Shown here: piece by piece, positions 11,607 through 24,016 of the stretch
Position numbering within the stretch: position 1 is the first letter of the stretch
Layout of the letters: each line of letters begins with the position of its first letter
From: Fennellomyces sp. T-0311
Taxonomy: Eukaryota; Mucoromycota; Mucoromycetes; Mucorales; Lichtheimiaceae
Length of the DNA stretch: 64,000 nucleotides
Assembly (NCBI GenBank): GCA_025266875.1
Contig: JALLLT010000007.1
Coordinates: 372,001 to 436,000 of the forward strand
Direction of reading: 5' to 3'
The notes under the pieces: generated by a model
What the model was told of the DNA's origin: nothing
The model's database searches: none
The model's input: only the letters and a program-made list of their open reading frames with translations
Position numbers and translations under genes: made by a program

Positions 11607-12707
11607 TCAAGTATCTGGCTCGAATTCCTGTTCGTATCCATCGCGAAGGGCTCTATAGCAGAAAAGATACTGACTTGATGCTTGGACCATTGTCGTGCGC
11701 TGTTTGCGGAAGGCGTCTGCCAGTGTATAAACGATGTCAACCGGTAACTCTACAGCATTATCGCCATCATTATCCGACCGCAATGCTTCACGTATCCATT
11801 CCATGCCGCTATTGACTACGCAAAAGGTGCCCGTCCGTCCGCATCCAGCGCTGCAGTGTACAATCACCGGACCTCCATCCTCCGGCTGAAGTCTATCCGC
11901 AAGCCGAGATAACGCTATGACAGGCGTGGTTTGTTCCGGTACACTGAAATCCGCCCATCCCAAAAATTGAAGCTGCGTTACCACCGAGGACGCAATAACC
12001 GTATCTTTAGAAGTATCAACAAAGGACACCTGGATATGCCGTACGATGCAATCGGCATCTTCATCCACTCGTTCCGGCTCCACATTCTCCAGTCGTACCA
12101 CGACATTCCCTCGTACCTGCTTCTTCTGCCCTGGATTTCGCAATCGAAGCAATCCTCTAAGTGTCTGGTGTCTGCTCTCGTCATCCGCTCGCGTAGTTAG
12201 CAAGGGAATCTCTTTCCGTTCAGCTTCGACAGGCCAGTATCGCGCACACTTCTCCTGGTCGTTTTCGCGTTCTGGACTGAGACATACAATAAGCCGTGTG
12301 TTTTGCTCTATCACCATACGCCAAAAATCTCCCATAGTGGACTGGAGCGGTCCTTGCGTGGCGATATACTTTCGTGGTATATTGGACGGTGGCTCGATCA
12401 GACTAGCATTCACATAATCGTCGCCTAGACTCGGATCCAGAAATTCTTCGCCAATGAGATCAGATCGCTCGAGCTTGATGCGATTGCGATTGAATGGTAT
12501 AATGTTACTGTAGCGGTTCTTGACTTGACCAGCTGGACTTTCGGCCACAGACATGCTGTATGGCGAATTCTCGTCGCTGGGCTTCGACAATCGTGCGGAT
12601 TGCCGCTTGTTTAGGTGCCGGAACTGGTGCACGGCATATTCTTGAAGCTCGCTATGGGGCTTGCGTAGTAATGCAATCGCAGATCGCGTACTAGCACTCG
12701 TGATCAT
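11607..12707 (-). CDS. Classical protein tyrosine phosphatase with WAD loop
   Basis: An intronless 366-aa PTP. The order of motifs is canonical: KNRYSNI 63-69 (pTyr loop region), DYVNASLI 97-104, YIATQGPL 114-121, the WPD-loop position as WADF 251-254, the P-loop HCSAGCGRTG 284-293 with nucleophile Cys285 and Arg291, and the Q-loop Gln342/Gln346 in MVQASSQY. It hydrolyses phosphotyrosine, as yeast Ptp1 and Pyp-type phosphatases do on MAP kinases. The central WPD residue is Ala instead of Pro, while the catalytic Asp253 is kept. This should change loop motion rather than abolish chemistry, which is an inference. There is no membrane segment. About 60 N-terminal residues are predicted to be flexible. 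The ATG at 12707 is the first in frame. Confidence 0.92.
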   Translation of the reverse strand: MITSASTRSAIALLRKPHSELQEYAVHQFRHLNKRQSARLSKPSDENSPYSMSVAESPAGQVKNRYSNIIPFNRNRIKLERSDLIGEEFLDPSLGDDYVNASLIEPPSNIPRKYIATQGPLQSTMGDFWRMVIEQNTRLIVCLSPERENDQEKCARYWPVEAERKEIPLLTTRADDESRHQTLRGLLRLRNPGQKKQVRGNVVVRLENVEPERVDEDADCIVRHIQVSFVDTSKDTVIASSVVTQLQFLGWADFSVPEQTTPVIALSRLADRLQPEDGGPVIVHCSAGCGRTGTFCVVNSGMEWIREALRSDNDGDNAVELPVDIVYTLADAFRKQRTTMVQASSQYLFCYRALRDGYEQEFEPDT

Positions 12708-14039
12708 GGCTTCGTTAAGAAAGGCAGAAATAATTTTTACTACCGCTATCCAAAAAAAAAGTATTGCTTGCTCACAGAAGCCTTGTGTAAGTTCTCGTTA
12801 TCAGCATTAACATGTGTTTCACACCCCCATAGATGGCCGCCACTCACTGTCTAGATCTAGGGCCATCAGTTCTTTGTTGCCATGGTGACCGTGTAGCACG
12901 CTGCACAGCCGACCTTGACTAGTTATAGTAGCTGATCAATAGCTTACCCACTAGTTCCTCTTAGCTGCCGAGTCTCACTTGGCATCCAGCATGAGTCGAT
13001 CGCCGCTATCTACAACTTAACCCGTCCCTGCTACCGAACTTTTGCAAAAAAAAAATTAAAGTTACACAGACTTCTACGTGTTATCACATGCATAATATTC
13101 ATTGATGAATAGCCGCATATGTATGCATATCGTGCATTTAATGGTACTACTTATTTTACAGACACTGTGCATGGTGACTACTCTATATTTTGAAAATGGA
13201 GCCATTCTACGCATCAGATCCACGCATTTATTTTATGATGGTTATGCAGCTGATATAAATATTTGTAAAGCACACTTTATGAGGTATAACGCCATCGTGT
13301 ACACATGTAGCGTCGCGCTGAGAGTATACCAGCCATCTTGACGAAAATCAGATTGGTAAGCGCCCATTGTTGCTGTGGGCTGCTACTTCAAAAGTAAAGT
13401 AATATGAATTACGGATCACGGGTATATCGACTGATCGTAATGCCCTGCAGCTCCTACCTTACATATGTCGTGCTCATTTATTTTTGTCAGGCATTTTCCT
13501 ATTTTGAAGGAAGTGTCAATGAACCACAAAACAATGAAAAATTGCAGTTTAGCCAAGCATCGATCACATGGAATACTTCATTGTCCAGATTTGGATTAAG
13601 CCCGACTAATTAAATCAGCCAAAGAGGCAAAGGGAAGTATCTAACATCATCTAACCAAGTAGTTCTCATTCTCTATTACAATGACGATACTCCCGATACC
13701 AATCGGATATCACACTTGATAAGGCAACCAAGAATGCTCACAGGGGGCGATTACCAAGTAGTTGGCAAATACGTACAAAGAATTGCTGAGCATAAAATAT
13801 CATCCCTTGCGAGCGTGGAATCACACGTAGCGGCAGCGAAAACATAGAGGCGAGCATTAAGGCCTAAATTGTATACATGCCCGATGTCATATTAAGGAAA
13901 AGAAAATATGATGATCAATCCGTAGATCTATCAGGATGGCTAAAATAACAGGGAAAAAGGATGGTAAGGGTGTTGAGATGGTAGTGGCGCAAGGGAAAAT
14001 GACACGGTTACTATTTACAGTATGAAAGGTGGGGGAAAG
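12708..14039. other. Intergenic region, no gene recognised
   Basis: It contains the promoter side of the phosphatase gene and the 3' side of RPL7. The open frames at 13102-13341 and 13404-13613 (+) have no motif and no homologous look. No RNA gene or repeat was recognised. Confidence 0.4.
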
Positions 14040-14871
14040 CTATATCATAGATTGTACCAATCGGTTGATATCTGCCTCACGATCCCCTGCATCGCCTCCC
14101 TCACAATAATGTTTGAACTTTCGTTTGCTCCAGGCACCAGTTGGATTGTTCAGCTTGAATGGCCACAAAAACCTGTTGACTTCTTTAAAGTGATCGCCGA
14201 CAGTGTATATCTCATGGATAATATCTTCAATGCAGATGACATCCAGCTTGCCAAGGTTATTTTGTATTACGTCGTTATCAGTGATAGGGATGCGTTGTCC
14301 ATCAACATTGACGAATCCCCGTTTGTAGATCAGCGTTCGTACGGTTTTGAGATTGGGAGGACCAAAAGTGACATAGGGTTCAATGACTCGAAGCATGTTT
14401 GCTGTCGCCTTGTTGAGGCGCACAAAAACACCATTGTTCAAGTGTAAAAGCCGGAACAGTTGCAGTATCTTGCTCACTTTTGGGTGCACGTCGTTAATGC
14501 CTCGTATCCGTACCACGAACAGAAGCTTGGGTTCCGCCGGAACGTATACATTGCCAGAGCTTTTTGCTTGTCGTCTCAATCGAATCTCATCGCGTTCTTT
14601 TTGTCGGTATTCTCGAACGTAATTCTCTGCCTTCTTTATAATGATGCCTCGATTCACTGCTCTGGCCTAAGACAAACAGTGGTTAGCAAACTTTTGTTTT
14701 TTAGATTAAACATTTGCACATTACCTTTTGTTCGGCAGCCTTAATTTCTGCCGCATTGGCTTCGTTTTTGACATGGGCCTTTTGTTTTTTCAAGAATGTT
14801 TCCGGTACACATATTTCCTGAACCGAAGGAACCGAATAACGTGGTTTGTTGCCATGAACATTATCTGACAT
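14040..14871 (-). CDS. RPL7: 60S ribosomal protein L7 (uL30)
   Basis: A 257-aa protein in two exons, 14871-14725 and 14666-14040. The 58-nt intron has a GTAATG donor and a TTAG acceptor, giving the join EQK-ARAVNRG. Family signatures are [11 protein letters not shown] near the N-terminus, then [70 protein letters not shown] and the C-terminal [15 protein letters not shown]. uL30 sits in the large subunit. The start at 14871 is chosen because the [12 protein letters not shown] pattern follows closely. The frame also stays open to 15039, and a tiny upstream first exon cannot be excluded. The central region is more diverged than expected for such a conserved protein, so this may be a secondary paralogue. 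Confidence 0.88.
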
Positions 14872-17800
14872 GACAGCGGTTGGAGAGGTTTCGTCAAGCC
14901 CAGCGCAATTTTTCTGATAACCCAGCGCCTCCAGCGGTATGCCAGGCCCAGATAGCTTAGTTGGGCTATAAATCTCTGTTCTCGGGTTTTGCCATATATC
15001 CTTTGCTAACAATGGATTCGTTGTGGCTACCACGAACACTCTATTAGGCGGCTTAAAGCTTAGGAAACGGAATTATGGAATGTAAAGCGTGTGTCGTGAT
15101 GCAGTATTCACGCTATTCAGGCGGATAGTGTACGTATGAATTCTACGTACAATCATTAATCGCTAACATAAAAAAACCAAAGGTGAGCACATAAATGAAA
15201 GGTGTGGGTGTAAACTAGCTTTTTAATAGCGACAGCAAAGATACAGGGACGCGCTGTTCAACATCAGATTGACATCTAAACCTTACCGCTTTGTTGCCGT
15301 ACATATGCTCCATTGACATGTCATAAAGTCAAATTTGTTTTCTGATCTTACAGAACGGAGCCGTAAGCTTGCTTAACTGTAGCTAGTATATTGCGTTATG
15401 GTATATCATATACGTCGTTACGCATACTCTTCTTGAAGCAAGGAGAGATCACTTCATGCGCCACAGGAAGAAATATTCACACGCTAATGTTACCATCACA
15501 TGACGTTACAGTTATAAAAGAAAAGGCCGGGTACTCCTGAGAAAATTTGTGGTTCTTCTTCGATCTTGTGTTATTCCAAAGATCCCACCCGTAGGTTGAC
15601 GAAAAGCCTATGTACCAACCCCCAGTTCTCCCCGCTACCTCTTCTTTTGTATCATCCCTTTCGGCTTCGCCTTTATGTTTTTGATTTCTGTTAAGACGGT
15701 GGTTTATGTGATGTCTCTCGCGATTTTTTTTGGGCAAGGATAGCCATACTGTTTATCGGTGAGACAGCCACCAACGAGTTTTGAACTGTTACGGATAGCA
15801 AGGAATTACAAGTCATCACTGGTGTTGCAGCGCGGTAACGAAAATGTAACTCGAAATGAAAGATCCGGAAAGAACACGCAGTGAATGCAGTTTACGCTAT
15901 ACCAAGACTTTTTTTTTACGACCCGGCAAGCTTTGCAAGACTGATACGGCTGTGGTGGGAACAGCTCCCTTGCTTGTTTCCTGCAGGAGGCACCCAAATG
16001 ATATGTTGCCTGTAGAATTTGTTTCTACATATTACTCCCTTTTGTTTCGTACGTCCTCGATTGAATTGCACATTGCTTTGCGCTTCATGCTCCTCATAGG
16101 ATAGCCATTGTGTCCCCAGTTCCTGATAATAAATGGAATACGCTGATGCACTTGTTGCTTCGAATGCAAATATATATGTCTCATGTGGTATTAAAATTGT
16201 TTGAACACACCCAAAGGCTTGGGCGTTTATTTACAAGTCGGTTTTGTGAAGTTTACAGCTTGAGTTTTATGTAGTTCAAACCTTTTTTTCTTTATCTAGC
16301 TAGTTGCGGTTCGTAGTTCGAGATCGGGTTTTATGTAGGACGTATGAAGACGAAACCAGCAAAACAAATTGCTAAAAGTTCTTTGAATCCCACCACTTGA
16401 AACTGGTGGCTTCATCTGTTGTAAACGTATTCATTACGAGCAATACGCTAGTATAAATTCTAGATAGTACCACGAAGATAGTTATTTAAGCACGAGACAG
16501 AAGAAAAGAAATCGAAGGCTTCCTTGCGCTCTTCGACACAACCCAGGGAATTGCCTATAAATCTACGCACGCACATATCCGATTCGCCCTAACATGTTTC
16601 TCATGAGACAACGCAAAAAGCTACAGTCGAACCAAACCTCAGGTACACCATATAAGAGGGATATTTAACACATATGCTTCATGATGACCCGTGTTTAAGA
16701 CCAAGCTGCTACCCCTAAAAGAGGTTATTATGATCTCAGCGCCAGTCTTCCGTATAACATTCGTTATGTATGAGTGTAAATCTATGTATGTACTTATTGC
16801 AAATCAAGGTAAAATATCTAATGCTTGTTTACATTACTCAACTGTGTTCTTTTCCCAAACTTATGAAAAAAGTGGCGACACGTACAAACCGTGCTACTTG
16901 GATGTAGGCAGTTCGACAAATGAGCGTACAAGTAGCTATCGTTATCGTCGGGACGTGCTCATCGGTCATTGCCGAGCGGAAGAGTTTTACACATAATCTT
17001 GACCACTTTTAATTATTTTGTTAAAAACGCCATTCACTTTGCGAAAAAAAAAGAGCATGATCCGCGCACTAGCTTTGCAATAAAAAGCAAACCACCTTTT
17101 GATATACTTGCAAGGTGAACCGTAATGGAGCACTAGAATAACCTTAGTCACTCTCGGGTGCCTGGCAATATTCTGAACGCAATTGTTTACCCGTGAGAAG
17201 GTGGTGTGTCTAAACGACAGGTGAGTAATATCTATTTTGAAGCTGATTGGCCAATTCGTTTATCCTCAAAGAAAATCAGGTAAAGCTTGAATTGCGTCAA
17301 GTAAGGCAATATGTCGCTAGGCCGACCGTGGGACAAGAGTAGATTTTTGAGGGGAATTCGATAACGCATACGGTAAAAGGATATACAATAGGCAAACCTT
17401 GTTTGAAAATTCGGTATCGTCATTATTGCGAGATGAGTCGCAATTGTTTAAATTGTCAGATCACGATATTCCATTTTCGGTGTTTAATATTTTTTTCTGG
17501 AGGAAAAAAAGAAAGGTGGGGATGAGTTCCGCGCAGATAATAAGCGGATCCAAGTGATACGAGCTGTTTATGGATAAACAAAAATCCAGATAAGTCTCAT
17601 AGCAAGTAGAAGATTGCTTGTTCTCTCCGTCATCTCGGGACAGTGGTGCGCACGCAAGGATATTGCGTGAATGACGTGATAAGACGCGAAGAAGAAGTAA
17701 TGGCAAAGATAACGATAAAAAACAACATAATTCAAAGCCAGATGTCTGGATTTGCCTCATCAACACCAGCGATTGCGCCATGGACAAAATATTGCACAAC

Positions 17801-17951
17801 GATCACGCAACCACTACTGTGTTGGTGGTCATTTCAAAGTGTTACTGAGAACCAGAAAATTGAATTAGTATATATAGGATGAGTCCAATGACCTATTCTT
17901 GTCATTATCACTCACAAGCATATTTCTCTCTCAAACAACACCTTTTCAACA
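14872..17951. other. 3-kb intergenic region, no gene recognised
   Basis: The sequence is AT-rich. The longest open frames (for example 16691-16996 + and 17461-17799 -) lack motifs and splice support. The right end contains the promoter of the dioxygenase gene, described separately. No RNA gene or terminal repeat was recognised. Confidence 0.4.
17869..17874 (+). promoter_or_regulatory. TATA box of the TauD/TfdA gene
   Basis: TATATA lies 78 nt before the ATG at 17952. It is followed by a pyrimidine-rich leader and the start context CAACAATGTC, which suits a highly expressed gene. Confidence 0.55.
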
Positions 17952-19137
17952 ATGTCTGCTGCCGTTCAACAACCCACTACTGCCGATGCCAAGGGCACCT
18001 GGAGAGGCTTCTCTACCACCGAAACCAACTTTATCAAGGCTGAATTCCCTGACAAGATTGAAGGTCCTTCCGTTTGGGATGGCAAGGAACTCGAAAAGAC
18101 TCCCGAAAAGTTCATCTACCGTTTGACCTCTGAGGATATTGCCGATATTGAGGCTGCTTTGAAGCACTTTAACTCTTTGAACCTTCCTTTGGTACGTACA
18201 TGAAAGAGGATCACTCTTGTGAATAATTATTAATTAATTTTTTTGTGATTTATAGACCGAGATCACCAAGGAAACCTTCCCCTTGACATCGTTCAAGAAG
18301 GTTATCGAGGCTCAGCTCCACGGTCTTTTCCACGGTTACGGTTTCAGCGTTGTCCGCGGTCTCGATGTCTTGAAGTACGAGCGCAAGGATCAAGCTGCCA
18401 TCTTTATGGGTATTGGTGCGTACATTGGTTCGCTCAAGCCCCAGAATGGCAAGGGCCACATTCTCGGTCATGTCAAGGATCTTACCTACGGTTCGACCAC
18501 CAAGAGTGTCTACAACCCCGATGAGCCTACTACTCGTATCTACGCCACTCGCAAGGCGCAGCCCTTCCACGTCGACGGCACTGATGTTGTCGCTCTTCTC
18601 TGCTTGAACGAAGGTTACGAAGGTGGTTTGAGCTCGGTCATCTCGTCGCACACCGTCTACAACCGTCTCCGCGAACTTCGTCCCGACATTGTCGAATTGT
18701 TGAAGGAACCCTGGCTCTGGGACAGAAAGAACGAGCACGGCCCTGATGAAGCACCTTACATTGCTGCTTCTCCCATCACCTACTACAAGGATCGTCTATT
18801 CACCTTCTGGGGCCCTCACTTTTTCGAGACCATGACCCGCTTCCCTGAAGTCAAGATTGAAGAAGAGAGATTCGAGGCCATGCGCTATATCCAGGATCTT
18901 TGCGAACGCGAAGCTCTCAACATGAAGCTCGAGCTTGGTGATATCCAGTTTGTCCAGAACTACCAGATCTTGCACGCCCGTACCGCCTACTCTGACAGAC
19001 CCGAGGCTACTCGTCACCTTCTCCGTTTGTGGTTCCTGGTGAACCCTGAGGAAGTTGGATGGGATATTCCTTTCTCCAAGGGTGACTACGACTATGGCTA
19101 TGCCGCCCAGCGCACCGTTCCTTTGGAAGCCGAGTAA
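17952..19137 (+). CDS. TauD/TfdA-family Fe(II)/2-oxoglutarate dioxygenase
   Basis: A 373-aa protein in two exons, 17952-18191 and 18256-19137. The 64-nt intron has a GTACGT donor and a TTATAG acceptor. The double-stranded beta-helix facial triad is His185 and Asp187 in FHVDGTD and distal His320 in ILHARTAY. Arg337 in LLRLWF is the likely 2-oxoglutarate clamp. The family oxidises taurine, sulfonates or other small acids using Fe(II), O2 and 2-oxoglutarate. The actual substrate cannot be read from the sequence. Codon use is strongly biased to C-ending and G-ending codons, stronger than in neighbouring genes. With the TATA box this suggests high expression. No signal peptide or targeting tripeptide is seen, so a cytosolic enzyme is likely. 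Confidence 0.92.
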
Positions 19138-19920
19138 ATTCGGTCCTCTCCCCGTTTTCCGCAGCCTTCTTTTCTCATCCTTATTTGTTTACAACTTTAA
19201 TTTTACTATATTATGGATTTTGTATATAGCAGAAAAAAATAAAAATGCATCTGTCTTGAAATTTAACCTATATGTTTCTCTGTACGGCTTTGCTACTGCT
19301 TTTGATGATACGTATATGCTGGCGCGATGCGCATAATACTTGAACTTTGGGACTCATCTGAACAATAAGTGAACAATCACTCCAAAGAAAATCATCTAGA
19401 TGATCTGATTATCGGCAAAGACACTGGATTGCATACGCAAACTAGTTCGTGGAAAAAAAAACCAAGAACCAAGGTATTTATGGTGTCACAAACAGTAGCG
19501 CCAACAAGTTACGGAAAATGTATTCTCCGTATATGCTTGGATCTGCAACATCGCGCGACTCTCCGGGAATTATCTTGGCTTGTGTAAGGATTCACGTAAT
19601 GCATAACAAGCGATTCTATGGCGTGATTTATGAAAAGCAGTGGAGGGTTAAACTTCAAAGTATGACCACAATCTAAACATATTCTTTAGCTTCATTCTAG
19701 AGCTTCATCTAATTCCCACTTGCACCATCCCCAGGAAAGATGATGCATTATGCGTGCGTGATCCTTCGGAAACTTCCGTCGCAGCTCGGGCGTCCTTGTG
19801 TATCCCAAGAATTTATTGCCTTTTATGCGCGCGCATGGCTTTAAGGCCATATCATTGTTACCTTTTTACAGTAGCACAGGTTGCCCAAAGATAGATGGAA
19901 AATCAGATAAGCAAGTATAT
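19138..19920. other. Convergent intergenic region
   Basis: It lies between the stop of the dioxygenase gene (+) and the stop of the Apd1-like gene (-). Apart from 3' UTR-like AT-rich sequence I see nothing in it. Confidence 0.4.
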
Positions 19921-21065
19921 TCACCAACGTAGTCTATCAGATTTTATTTCTCCAAAACTGTGTGACATAGCCCCGCGATACAGCTCCTTAATAACCTTTC
20001 CTTCACATATGGTGTCTTCGATTATAGTTCTGCAGTGGCACGTATTCACGCGTCCGTACCATATTCCCGTCCGACCTTCATTGATGTAGCAGATTACATT
20101 ACCAGCAAACTTGTGACCTGTGTATATACAAACATAAACGCACTGTTAGTTGGCTGAAATCGCAACGTGTTTGTGTTTTACATACCTCCAACATGGCTAA
20201 CCATAAAGATCGCAACGTCGTCCTCGCAAATATCTTTTTCTCGCAACACATGATCGAATTCCGTGCCGAGAATAGGAGCGGTAATGCCACAGCGCTTGTC
20301 TCGTTTCTTGTGTGAGCAGATCAAGATCATGGATTTGTAGGGGTTCTTGGTGATCTTCATATCGCCGGCTGATGATGTTTCCTTGACATCACCGTTGCTG
20401 TGTCCGTTGGTATGACTGTTTGAGTACCCGTTGCTATGACCATTTGATTGTCCGTTTGCATAGCCGTTTGCATGTCCGTTTGCGTGGCCATGTGCACGGC
20501 CATTTGTGTGGTTATGTAGATGCCCGTTGGAATGACCGTTTGCGTGACCGTTGGTCTTGTTTAGTGGTAGAATAGGTGGTAGTGGTATGTTGAGGAATTG
20601 ATCAAAGAAAGCCTGGGCGCGGTCTGGGGTGACGTTTGATACAATGATATTGTCAGGAAGAATGATCACGTCGTGAGCGTTTTCGATGGTGGAGTTTTGT
20701 GCTAGCATGGATGTGTTGGTAATAAAGATTCGACCTTCTTTTTGATCGTATTGCTTTTTGATGATGCGACTCAAGTTGGCGGCAAGTGTTCCCTCATCGG
20801 CTTCAATCTTCTCCGGCCAGTCAACCTGGCCTGTGCTGATCATAATCTGACGTCCATATGGCTTCATCGAACCCAAGAGTGGTGAGTCGTTGTCAAATTG
20901 TAAGTATGATGGATATTGTCTGTGATCGTCGCAAGGAGCTGGACACGCTGCACAATCGCCATCGACGATGCAATCGGATGGTGGGATCTGATCAATGTCG
21001 ACGGGTTCTTCCTCGGGTGCTGGTGTCCAGATATAAGAGCTGATTCTACGTAGTAAATATGACAT
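19921..21065 (-). CDS. Apd1/Aim32-like sucrase-ferredoxin family [2Fe-2S] protein
   Basis: A 358-aa protein in two exons, 21065-20186 and 20117-19921, with a 68-nt GTATGT/ACAG intron inside the cluster motif. It belongs to the thioredoxin-fold ferredoxin (Suc/Fer, Apd1) family. The C-terminal half holds Cys250 and Cys259 (C-x8-C in ICSHKKRDKRCG) and His291 and His295 (H-x3-H in SHVGGHKFAGN). This is the Cys2His2 arrangement known for the Apd1 cluster. GIWYGRV and VIKELYRG follow, as in the family. The N-terminus has Cys32, Cys38, Cys41 and Cys45. Residues about 172-225 are an Asn-Gly-His/Ser/Tyr repeat inserted before the cluster domain. Apd1 relatives are cytosolic redox proteins of uncertain function. 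The ATG at 21065 is preferred: the open frame to 21227 runs through a TATA-like run at 21147-21154, which is probably the promoter. Confidence 0.9.
20388..20552 (-). repeat. Coding microsatellite: Asn-Gly-His repeat
   Basis: Degenerate tandem repeats of a 12-nt unit code for NGH-A/S/L/T blocks inside the Apd1-like gene (residues about 172-226), broken by NGY, NGQ and NSH variants. The unit length keeps the frame. Expansion or contraction by replication slippage would alter the number of His residues. Confidence 0.85.
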
Positions 21066-24016
21066 TGGAGTAAAAATAAAATGTGGGGTAACTACGGAAA
21101 AGGAGGAAAAAAGAAAGGAAAAAAAAGCAACGGTTGAAACAGAGGGTATATATATGCAAGTGTCAACCGGGACTGGTCTTATCAGATCCCGCTTTTGCAC
21201 CCTAGCCATTGTACTAAAGTCAGCCATATGCCTCGGGTGCCGTGGGAAAGGCCTTCACGACAACGCATGCGTGAGAGCCAGCTATACAACGCATTGGATG
21301 CTCCGAAATGACTCGTCAGCAGCCGTCATCATCAGAAAACCATTACCGCACGAAGCAGCTTTGGGATCAACGAACGGGAGACGTGAAAGAAGCCACATGA
21401 TTTCTTTGACCGGTCTTGTCCGACAACTAATCAGCATTTAACGGAGGCACGTGGATTCCTTGGTAGTACATCCCGTCAAACTTCGGGTTCACAAAGTCGT
21501 CTGTACGTTCCAGAAGCCCATCGCTTTTCTTGCTCGCTACATCAAATTTCGCATAATGCTATAAACGTGCTTGTTGATTTGCAGTATTGGATCGAGAAAC
21601 CAGTTAATCACGTCTGTTTACTAAAAGGACGATTTGGATTGTGACACAGTGTTTAGGGAAAATATACTGTGGCCCAGCCCACACACATAGCATCCTAGAC
21701 AAAAAGCTTGATACTTTGTCGCACAATAATGTTGGATATTCGGGTCCCTCCCTCAAAAATTTATACAAGAAAACGCCCCTGTGCGAAAAAAAAATTACCC
21801 AACGTCGGTGGCGCCGGAGACCACACGCGTTAAACTTCTTTCCGTCGAGTCGCGCATAGTTTTGGTTTTCTCGCTAAACGCCGCGCCTTTGGAGCGAAAT
21901 GCCGCGCTCTCTTCTGCCTTTCCCCGCGCCTGCGGAGTTGCCCTTGATTTGACAATCGGCTAAACATCATGCATAAGTTATGGTAAAAAGAAGACATGCG
22001 TCATGGGACTCGGCATACTCTCAAACTTTTGTGGCAAGTGCTTTCATCGTTTAAGCAATGATCCACACCTGGATTTTTGCTTTTGGGTAGCTTAACAGGG
22101 TCATCTGTACTGGTATCACACAGGTAAAAAAAAAAGGTATGTTATCATTGTTGCATATGGTTATGTCACATTTATTCAGCAACGTAATGATACGTTCGGT
22201 CATGGTCCGCGCGCATTACCTCAACAGCGATAAGTATTGCAAAATCCATCAGTTACACGATGCCATCAGTACCACAGGATGACAGATAACGATGAACAAA
22301 AAAAAAACTTGTACTACACTCTGGTTTTTGGCAACCAAAATATACATACGAAGAGTATTCCGATTTGGTTCTAAACGAGCAACCGGTTGGGGCTCAGTCA
22401 ATTGCAGAAGAAACCTATTATGGAAGATCATTTGACTGTGCTTTTGATTATGACACCGGGTACAATGATCTATAGATTGAATCTGATCAAATACCACCCA
22501 TGAAAAAAAAAAAAAACTTGTGCACGCGCGCATATTCGGATCGATCGCAGTGCATTATAGATAAGTGCATGGAGCTCAATCATGCGTTATTCTGGTATAA
22601 ATGGATGATTGGCAAATAGTCCGACACATTGCTTAGATTGTAGGAAAAGCCGACAATGGCAATGATCATATATACATATATACAAGAGTCTTGCTAATAC
22701 ATGAATATAATCCGTGATAAGGCCTATCAGATGGCAAATGTCACAAGATGCTCCTCTATGTTCATAAGTCAATGTTAAAGATGGCAAGTAATAATGTGAA
22801 AATACGCTGAATTATACAAGAACAAATGATTTCAGTTGATAGATCAGCATAGATCTATGCGCCTCAAAAGACCGTGTGATCATCCATAAAATTACAATGC
22901 ATTATCTGATCGTTTTTTCTTTCAGCAAGTACTTGGCAGGTGTTTTCACATACATTATTTTTTTATATCAAATACAATAAAGGTGCGTACTGTACAATAG
23001 TTTAATGATAAGAACAAACCTTAAGCCCGACTATGCATTGCGAAAAATACCAGCATTTGAATTATGAACCGATCGCCGATAACCGGGCAATGAATGCTTT
23101 CGAAAAACATGCCCACATTAGAGATGGCCGTTTATTAATCCATGCCATCCTGGGTCAGTCCCGAAGTGGTTCCGAGGAACCGTTCATCAAACTGGATAAT
23201 TTCTGCAGCGAGGAGCTGTTACAGTAATAAGCTCGTTAAGGCCGAGCGATTAAGTTGTTGAACCGTGTTTTCCAATACGTAGATGGACTATGCATTAATA
23301 CTGAGTTGCCTTTGCTGTTTAGAGCCACTTATGCAGCTAACACGGGGTGATAAACATTGGCGCATTTCGTTAATCCATGTCAGCTATACGATTATTCATA
23401 CATAGTCCGAATACCCTAGAAGCTCAATTTTTTTTAACATGGGTCTTTTTGATATCACGATGATCACCGCGCGTTAATGAATTTAAAGCTAATGATTGAC
23501 CATTATTTGTTTCATAATAAAAAAAAATTCACTTGATCAGAAGCAAGTGCCTTACGGAAAAACAGGAGCCAGACGAATAAAAAAGGCTACCTGTGCGTCA
23601 GAGTGCTACTCGTACTTGATCCAATTGCAGCATTCGTAAAACTGCGTATAGTGTGGAATTATTTTTAGAAAAAGTATACAATATGTATCATGATTCTTCT
23701 GGAATACATTGGTCTCAATGCATTAAATGATTTCAATTACATCACCGTGACAGCCAGTTTAGTATGCAAATGAATCTAGCAGTAAAAATGACGCATACGT
23801 ACGGCGGGTCTCGGATACACACTGTCGGATGACTAGTGTGCGTATATTCTACACGAGCAGTAATGAATATAGGTCTAAGAGCAGGAACATATTAAAGCAA
23901 CTGGCTGAAGTAAAAGTGTATTATTTGTTTACAGCGTTGCTTTACGGGATATATATCAACATTACGTAGAAATGGTAGATGGAGGAGGAGAGAGTTTATA
24001 TTTACATTTTTTTTGT
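21066..24016. other. 3-kb intergenic region, no gene recognised
   Basis: The left end has the Apd1-like promoter (TATA-like run at 21147-21154). The rest is AT-rich with poly-A/T tracts and short open frames such as 21641-21859 and 23033-23227 (+) that show no motif. I see no RNA gene or transposon end. Confidence 0.4.

Noticed and set aside
21066..21227. Earlier ATG for the Apd1-like gene
   Set aside because: The extra residues are hydrophobic and unlike the family, and the stretch contains a TATA-like run about 85 nt before the preferred ATG.
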